In this document: positions 5,907 to 10,296 of the stretch, one piece after another
Layout of the letters: every line of letters starts with the position of its first letter
Position numbering within the stretch: position 1 is the first letter of the stretch
Assembly (NCBI GenBank): GCA_012514835.1
Contig: JAAYZM010000509.1
Location: 1-10,296, forward strand
DNA length: 10,296 nt
Origin: Actinomycetales bacterium
GTDB lineage: Bacteria > Actinomycetota > Actinomycetes > Actinomycetales > Cellulomonadaceae
Direction of reading: 5' to 3'
Notes under the pieces: model-generated
What the model was told of the DNA's origin: nothing
The model's input: the letters and a program-made list of their open reading frames with translations, nothing else
Database searches by the model: none
Position numbers and translations under genes: made by a program

Positions 5907-5970
5907 GGCGGGACGGCCCGCCCGCGACGCGGCAAGATGGGGAACGGCGCCGCCACACCCCGACGGCGCC
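5907..5970 (+). other. Two GC-rich hairpins in the putA leader
   Basis: GGCGGG (5907-5912) pairs with CCCGCC (5917-5922) around a 4-nt loop. GGCGCCG (5946-5952) pairs with CGGCGCC (5964-5970) around 11 nt, ending 13 nt before the Shine-Dalgarno. They could affect leader folding, but such pairings are frequent by chance at this GC content, and no known riboswitch class is recognised. Confidence 0.3.
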
Positions 5971-5983
5971 ATCGCATCGACGC

Positions 5984-5990
5984 GAGGTGG
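5984..5990 (+). promoter_or_regulatory. Strong ribosome-binding site fixing the putA start
   Basis: GAGGTGG lies 7 nt upstream of the ATG at 5998. It rules against an in-frame ATG at 5806, which would run the protein through the operator array and the divergent promoters. Confidence 0.85.
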
Positions 5991-5997
5991 CGATCCC

Positions 5998-8900
5998 ATG
6001 TCCGTCCCGGTAGTCCCCCTGTCCCCCGAGCGCGCTGAGTCGCTCGCGGAGGAGACCGTCGCGCTCGTGCGCCGCTGGCTCGCCGAGGCCACCGAGATCC
6101 CCCCGGACCCGGCCGCGGCCCAGCTCGCCGCGCTGCTGCGTGACCCGGCGGGTCTGCCGTTCACGGTGGGGTTCGTGGACGGGGTGATCCGCCCGGAGGA
6201 CCCGCGCGTCGCGGCCACGCGGCTCGGTGAGCTCGCGCGTGACGTCCCCGCGTTCTTGCCGTGGCACCTGCGGGCCGGGGTCCGGCTCGCGGCCGTCGCG
6301 TCCGCCGTGGCGCCCGCGCTCGTGGTGCCCGTGGTGCGCCGGGCTCTGCGCGGTCTCGTGCGCCACCTCGTGATCGACGCGAGCCCCGCGCGGCTCGGCA
6401 AGGCCATCGCGCGCCTCCGCGACGGCGCACCCGAGGACGAGGCCGACGGCGGAACCACCCGCCTCAACATCAACCTGCTGGGCGAGGCCGTGCTGGGTGA
6501 GCGGGAGGCGACCCGCCGCCTCGAGCGGACCGTCGCGCTGCTCGACCGCGAGGACGTGGACTACGTCTCGGTCAAGGTGTCCGCCGTCGTCGGACCGCAC
6601 TCCCCCTGGGCGTTCGACGAGGCCGCGGCCGAGATCACGGAGCGCTTGCGCCCCTTGTTCGCGCGCGCGGCGGCGGCGAGCCCGCCGAAGTTCGTGAACC
6701 TCGACATGGAGGAGTACCGCGACCTCGACCTCACGCTCGCGGTGTTCACGCGGCTCCTCGACACCCCGGGGCTCGAGCACCTCGAGGCGGGGATCGTGCT
6801 GCAGACGTATCTCCCGGACGCCCTCCCCGCGATGCGCCGCCTCCAGGAGTGGGCCAGCGCCCGGACGGCTCGCGGCGGCGCGCCCGTCAAGGTCCGCGTC
6901 GTCAAGGGCGCCAACCTGCCCATGGAGCACGTGGACGCAGAGCTGCACGGCTGGCCGCTCGCGACGTGGCCGTCGAAGCTCGACACGGACGCCCACTACA
7001 AGCGCGTCCTGGAGTATGCGCTGCGCCCCGAGCACACCGCGAGCGTGCGGATCGGCGTGGCGGGCCACAACCTGTTCGACCTCGCGTTCGCGTGGCTCCT
7101 CGCGGGCGAGCGGGGCGTGCGGGACGGCGTGGACGTCGAGATGCTGCTCGGCATGGCGTCCGCGCAGGCTCAGGTGGTGCGCCGCGAGGTGGGCGGCCTG
7201 CTGCTCTACACGCCCGTGGTCCACCCCGCCGAGTTCGACGTCGCGATCGCCTACCTCGTGCGCCGCCTCGAGGAGGGCGCGAGCACCGAGAACTTCATGT
7301 CCGCCGTGTTCGACCTCGCCTCCGACGCCGCGCTCTTCGAGCGCGAGCGCGCCCGGTTCCTCGCGTCCGTCGAGGCCATGGGTGGCGAGGTCCCCGCGCG
7401 CTTCCGGGTCCAGGACCGTTCCACGACGGCGGGGGCCGACGACGGCGCTCCTCTGGGGACCGAGCACGCGGGCGCTGCCGGGGCACGTCCGCTCGGGACC
7501 ATCAGGTCCCATGCCGAGAGCGCGGAGGCGGCATCGGCCGAGAGCTTCGAGAACGCCCCCGACACGGACCCCTCGACGCCGGAGAACCGCGCGTGGGCCT
7601 CCGCGCTCCTGGCCCGCGTCCCGTCCTCGCGGCTCGGGATCGAGCTCGTCGAGCGCCACACCGTCACCGACACCGCGGCGCTCGATGCCGAGATCACGAC
7701 GGCCGTCGCCGCCGCCCCCGCGTGGGCCGCCCTGGGCGGGGAGGGTCGGGCGCGCGTGCTCGAGCGTGCAGCCGAGGCCCTCGAGACGAGGCGTGCGGAG
7801 CTGTGCGAGGTCATGGCTGCCGAGGCAGGCAAGACCCTCGACCAGGCCGATCCCGAGGTCTCCGAGGCCGTGGACTTCGCCCGCTGGTACGCCCGGTGCG
7901 CCCGCGCGCTCGAGGCCGAGCCGGGCGCGCGCTTCGTGCCCGCCGGGCTCACGGTGGTCACCCCGCCGTGGAACTTCCCGGTCGCCATCCCGGCGGGTTC
8001 CACGTTGGCGGCACTGGCCGCGGGGAGCGCCGTCGTCGTCAAGCCCGCGCGCGAGGCGGCGCGCTGCGGCTCGGTGATGGTCGAGGCGCTGTGGTCCGCG
8101 GGAGTCCCCCGCGAGGCGTTGCGCCTGGTGCACCTCGCCGAGCACGAGCTGGGCGAGCGTCTCCTCGCGGACCCACGCGTGGACCGCGTGATCCTCACGG
8201 GGGCGTACGAGACGGCCGCGCTGTTCCGCTCGTTCCGCACCGACCTGCCGCTGCTCGCGGAGACGAGCGGCAAGAACGCCATGGTCGTGACGCCCAGCGC
8301 GGACCTCGACCTCGCTGTGCGGGACGTGGTCGCGTCGGCGTTCGGGCACGCGGGCCAGAAGTGTTCGGCCGCGTCGCTCGTGATCCTCGTGGGCTCCGTG
8401 GCGCGCTCGGAGCGGTTCCGGCGGCAACTGCTCGATGCCGTGACGTCCCTCGAGGTGGGGCCACCGTCCGGTCCTTCCTCCCAGATGGGACCGGTCATCG
8501 CTCCGCCGTCGGGCAAGCTGCTCGCCGGGCTCACGGAGCTCGACGACGGCGAACGCTGGGCGGTCGAGCCGCGTTGCCTCGACGGCGGTGCGCTGTGGTC
8601 ACCGGGCGTGCGCGTGGGGGTGCGCCGCGGGTCCCCGACCCACCTGGTCGAGTACTTCGGCCCCGTGCTGGGCGTCATGACCGCGAGCACGCTCGCCGAG
8701 GCCGTCGCGCTGCAGAACGAGGTCGACTACGGGCTCACGGCCGGCCTGCACTCGCTCGACCCCGCGGAGATCGACTACTGGATGGAGCACGTCGAGGCGG
8801 GCAACCTCTACGTCAATCGCGGCATCACGGGCGCGATCGTGCGGCGCCAGCCCTTCGGCGGGTGGAAGAAGTCCGCCGTGGGGCCCGGGTTCAAGGCGGG

Positions 8901-9552
8901 CGGGCCCAACTACCTCGTGGGCCTCGGCTCGTGGGAGCCCGCCGAGCGCGAACCTGTCGAGGAGCCCCTGGCCGGGGACGTGCTGGCCCTCTTCACGGGC
9001 GCCGTCCCCGCGCTCACGCCCGCCGACGAGCGCGCGGTCCACACCACCCTCGCCGCCGCGGCCCTCGCGTGGCGCACCGAGCTCTCGCTCGCCCAGGACG
9101 TCTCGGGGCTCGCCGCGGAGCGCAACGTGCTGCGCTACCGACCCGCCCGCGTGCACGTGCGGGTGGGCTCGAGGGGGACGCTGGCAGATCTGGTCGCCGT
9201 CGTCGGCGCTGCTCTCACCGCGCACGCGAGCATCGACGTGTCGGTCGGTATCGAGGTGCCCGACGGCGTGACGCGGGTGCTCTCCGAGCTGGGCATCGCG
9301 TGGACGACGCACGACGACGAGGCGTGGCTCGAGCTCGTGGCTCTCACCGCGCCCGGCCGTATCCGTCTCGTGGGCGGCGACGCGTCAGCGCTCGCTCGCG
9401 TGGTGGACGGGCGGCCCGACGTGGCCGTCCACGCGCAGCCCGTCACGGCCTCGGGCCGGCTCGAGCTGCTGCCGTTCCTGCGCGAGCAGTCCGTCTCGGT
9501 GACGGCTCACCGCTTCGGCACCCCCAACCACCTGACGGACGCGTTCCTCTAG
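5998..9552 (+). CDS. putA: Bifunctional proline dehydrogenase / L-glutamate gamma-semialdehyde dehydrogenase PutA
   Basis: Oxidises proline to glutamate in two steps: an FAD domain passes electrons to the membrane quinone pool, then an NAD-dependent domain oxidises the semialdehyde. The protein has 1184 aa. The proline dehydrogenase barrel spans about 55-473: FVDGVIRPEDPR, LNINLLGEAVLG, SVKVSA (Lys193), RVVKGAN (302-306), GVAGHNLFDLAFAWLLA and EMLLGMA. An Ala/Glu/Ser-rich linker runs to about 517. The aldehyde dehydrogenase domain follows: PPWNFP (Asn659), Lys682 in VVKPA, Glu755 in LLAETSGKN, nucleophile Cys789 in GQKCSA, EYFGPV (885-890) and RRQPFGGWKKS. A C-terminal region from about 975 to 1184 follows. 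It lacks the ribbon-helix-helix DNA-binding domain of E. coli PutA, so it should not self-repress. The start is set by GAGGTGG 7 nt upstream. Confidence 0.96.
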   Translation: MSVPVVPLSPERAESLAEETVALVRRWLAEATEIPPDPAAAQLAALLRDPAGLPFTVGFVDGVIRPEDPRVAATRLGELARDVPAFLPWHLRAGVRLAAVASAVAPALVVPVVRRALRGLVRHLVIDASPARLGKAIARLRDGAPEDEADGGTTRLNINLLGEAVLGEREATRRLERTVALLDREDVDYVSVKVSAVVGPHSPWAFDEAAAEITERLRPLFARAAAASPPKFVNLDMEEYRDLDLTLAVFTRLLDTPGLEHLEAGIVLQTYLPDALPAMRRLQEWASARTARGGAPVKVRVVKGANLPMEHVDAELHGWPLATWPSKLDTDAHYKRVLEYALRPEHTASVRIGVAGHNLFDLAFAWLLAGERGVRDGVDVEMLLGMASAQAQVVRREVGGLLLYTPVVHPAEFDVAIAYLVRRLEEGASTENFMSAVFDLASDAALFERERARFLASVEAMGGEVPARFRVQDRSTTAGADDGAPLGTEHAGAAGARPLGTIRSHAESAEAASAESFENAPDTDPSTPENRAWASALLARVPSSRLGIELVERHTVTDTAALDAEITTAVAAAPAWAALGGEGRARVLERAAEALETRRAELCEVMAAEAGKTLDQADPEVSEAVDFARWYARCARALEAEPGARFVPAGLTVVTPPWNFPVAIPAGSTLAALAAGSAVVVKPAREAARCGSVMVEALWSAGVPREALRLVHLAEHELGERLLADPRVDRVILTGAYETAALFRSFRTDLPLLAETSGKNAMVVTPSADLDLAVRDVVASAFGHAGQKCSAASLVILVGSVARSERFRRQLLDAVTSLEVGPPSGPSSQMGPVIAPPSGKLLAGLTELDDGERWAVEPRCLDGGALWSPGVRVGVRRGSPTHLVEYFGPVLGVMTASTLAEAVALQNEVDYGLTAGLHSLDPAEIDYWMEHVEAGNLYVNRGITGAIVRRQPFGGWKKSAVGPGFKAGGPNYLVGLGSWEPAEREPVEEPLAGDVLALFTGAVPALTPADERAVHTTLAAAALAWRTELSLAQDVSGLAAERNVLRYRPARVHVRVGSRGTLADLVAVVGAALTAHASIDVSVGIEVPDGVTRVLSELGIAWTTHDDEAWLELVALTAPGRIRLVGGDASALARVVDGRPDVAVHAQPVTASGRLELLPFLREQSVSVTAHRFGTPNHLTDAFL

Positions 9553-10296
9553 CGAGCCAGCGCGACGAGCGCCTCGGGCAGGGGCGGGTGGTCGAGGTCT
9601 GCGGTCTGGAGCCACGCCCACGTGTCCGCGACGCTCTCTGCGAGCGGGCGGTGGTTGAGCCCAGCGGCGTGGGCGCGGGTCGTGTCGACCTGCCACGAGG
9701 TCGGGGCGATGTCGCGCGGGAGCCAGAAGGGCAGGTCCACCCAGGGGCGCACGTCGGCGGCCACCAGGGCGTCCTCGGGCACCGGGACCAGCTCGGCCAC
9801 CCGTCTCCCGCCGTCGGCCACCGTCTCCTGGCACAGCGCGAGGAGCCCGCCGAGCGTCGACATGTCCGCGGGGCCCGTCGCGTTGTACGGCCGGTCGAGG
9901 CCCTGCTCGACGGCGTGCACGAGCCACGCCGCGAGGTCGCGCGCGTCGACGAACGCGACGGGCTGGTCGAGCGCGTCCGGCACGGCTACCCGCTCGTGGC
10001 TCGCGATGCGGTCGAGCCAGGAGGTGAGCCGCCGGGCCATGTCGCGTGGCCCGATGATGAGCCCGGCCCGCGCGGCCACGAAGCTCCCGCCCCCTGCGCG
10101 CACGGCCACCCCGATGACGCGCTCGCTCTCGGCCTTCATGGGGCCGTAGTCCTCGAGGTCGTCGTCCGCGGAGAACACCTCGTCGTCCTCGGAGCGCACC
10201 GGGCCCGGTGGCCAGTGCCGGTACGCGCTGATCGAGGACACGTAGGCATACGAGCCCACCCCGGCGAAGGCCCGGGCAGCCGCGTGGGCACCGGCC
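9549..10296 (-). CDS. NAD(P)-dependent epimerase/reductase-like extended SDR protein (partial, N-terminus outside window)
   Basis: The C-terminal 248 residues of an extended short-chain dehydrogenase-type protein are present; the frame stays open to position 10296. The Rossmann NAD(P)-binding N-terminus, roughly 80-90 residues, lies outside. Visible marks are VSSISAYRHW (the core strand and catalytic Ser region), YGPMK as the catalytic YxxxK (Tyr codon 10148-10146, Lys codon 10136-10134), a following ARAGLIIGPRD segment, VAFVDARDLAAWLVHAVE and PYNATGP. The last three are typical of NAD-dependent epimerase/dehydratase-fold reductases. Substrate is unknown. GTG at 10259 is an internal codon, not a convincing start, because homologous-looking sequence (RAFAGVGSY) continues upstream. 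It is convergent with putA; the two stop codons overlap in CTAG. Confidence 0.85.
   Translation of the reverse strand, partial: AGAHAAARAFAGVGSYAYVSSISAYRHWPPGPVRSEDDEVFSADDDLEDYGPMKAESERVIGVAVRAGGGSFVAARAGLIIGPRDMARRLTSWLDRIASHERVAVPDALDQPVAFVDARDLAAWLVHAVEQGLDRPYNATGPADMSTLGGLLALCQETVADGGRRVAELVPVPEDALVAADVRPWVDLPFWLPRDIAPTSWQVDTTRAHAAGLNHRPLAESVADTWAWLQTADLDHPPLPEALVALAR

Noticed and set aside
5806..5997. In-frame upstream extension of putA from an ATG at 5806
   Set aside because: It would translate through the operator array and predicted promoters, has no ribosome-binding site, and gives low-complexity sequence; ATG at 5998 has an excellent GAGGTGG.
5814..6473. Long N-terminal extension of hipB across the putA start
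   Set aside because: It would overlap the coding start of putA and the divergent operators; the sequence is Ser/Arg-rich and only residues from 5813 onward resemble a Xre protein.
5818..8427. 869-codon open frame antisense to putA
   Set aside because: His/Gly/Arg-rich with no domain; putA on the other strand has complete catalytic motifs in both domains.

Overview
The window is very GC-rich, with strong G/C at third codon positions, many GTG starts and tightly packed genes. Gene content (a xylan-oligosaccharide cluster under a LacI repressor, and a fused PutA) suggests a Gram-positive actinobacterium. It is probably a plant-polysaccharide-degrading member of the Micrococcales (Cellulomonas/Oerskovia/Cellulosimicrobium-like); the genus is a guess from gene content.

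Region 1 (1-3797) is a xylo-oligosaccharide locus. A GH3 beta-xylosidase/beta-glucosidase runs leftward off the window. A divergent LacI-family repressor runs rightward, followed 2 nt later by a CE7 acetylxylan esterase/deacetylase with a complete catalytic triad. Neither enzyme has a signal peptide, so both should act in the cytoplasm on imported oligomers, one removing acetyl groups and the other trimming sugars. The 199-bp divergent control region holds an identical 11-mer, CGAAACTTGCG, in the leader of each gene, plus three further inverted repeats. These are good candidates for the repressor's operators.

Region 2 (3823-4287) is trmL, a housekeeping tRNA wobble-ribose methyltransferase, convergent with the next module. 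A hairpin whose loop holds both stop codons separates them.

Region 3 (4292-5887) is a leftward hipBA-type toxin-antitoxin module: an 85-aa Xre antitoxin and a 419-aa HipA kinase. Upstream of hipB are three 18-bp palindromic sites at an exact 27-bp pitch. They contain a leaderless-type promoter for hipB, and a mirror-image promoter pointing right toward putA. This is the most unusual feature of the window.

Region 4 (5998-9552) is putA, a bifunctional proline dehydrogenase/glutamate-semialdehyde dehydrogenase that lacks the N-terminal DNA-binding domain of enterobacterial PutA. Its stop codon overlaps that of a convergent NAD(P)-dependent epimerase/reductase-type SDR gene at a shared CTAG. That SDR gene runs off the right edge. 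No tRNA, rRNA, CRISPR array, insertion sequence or phage gene was seen.
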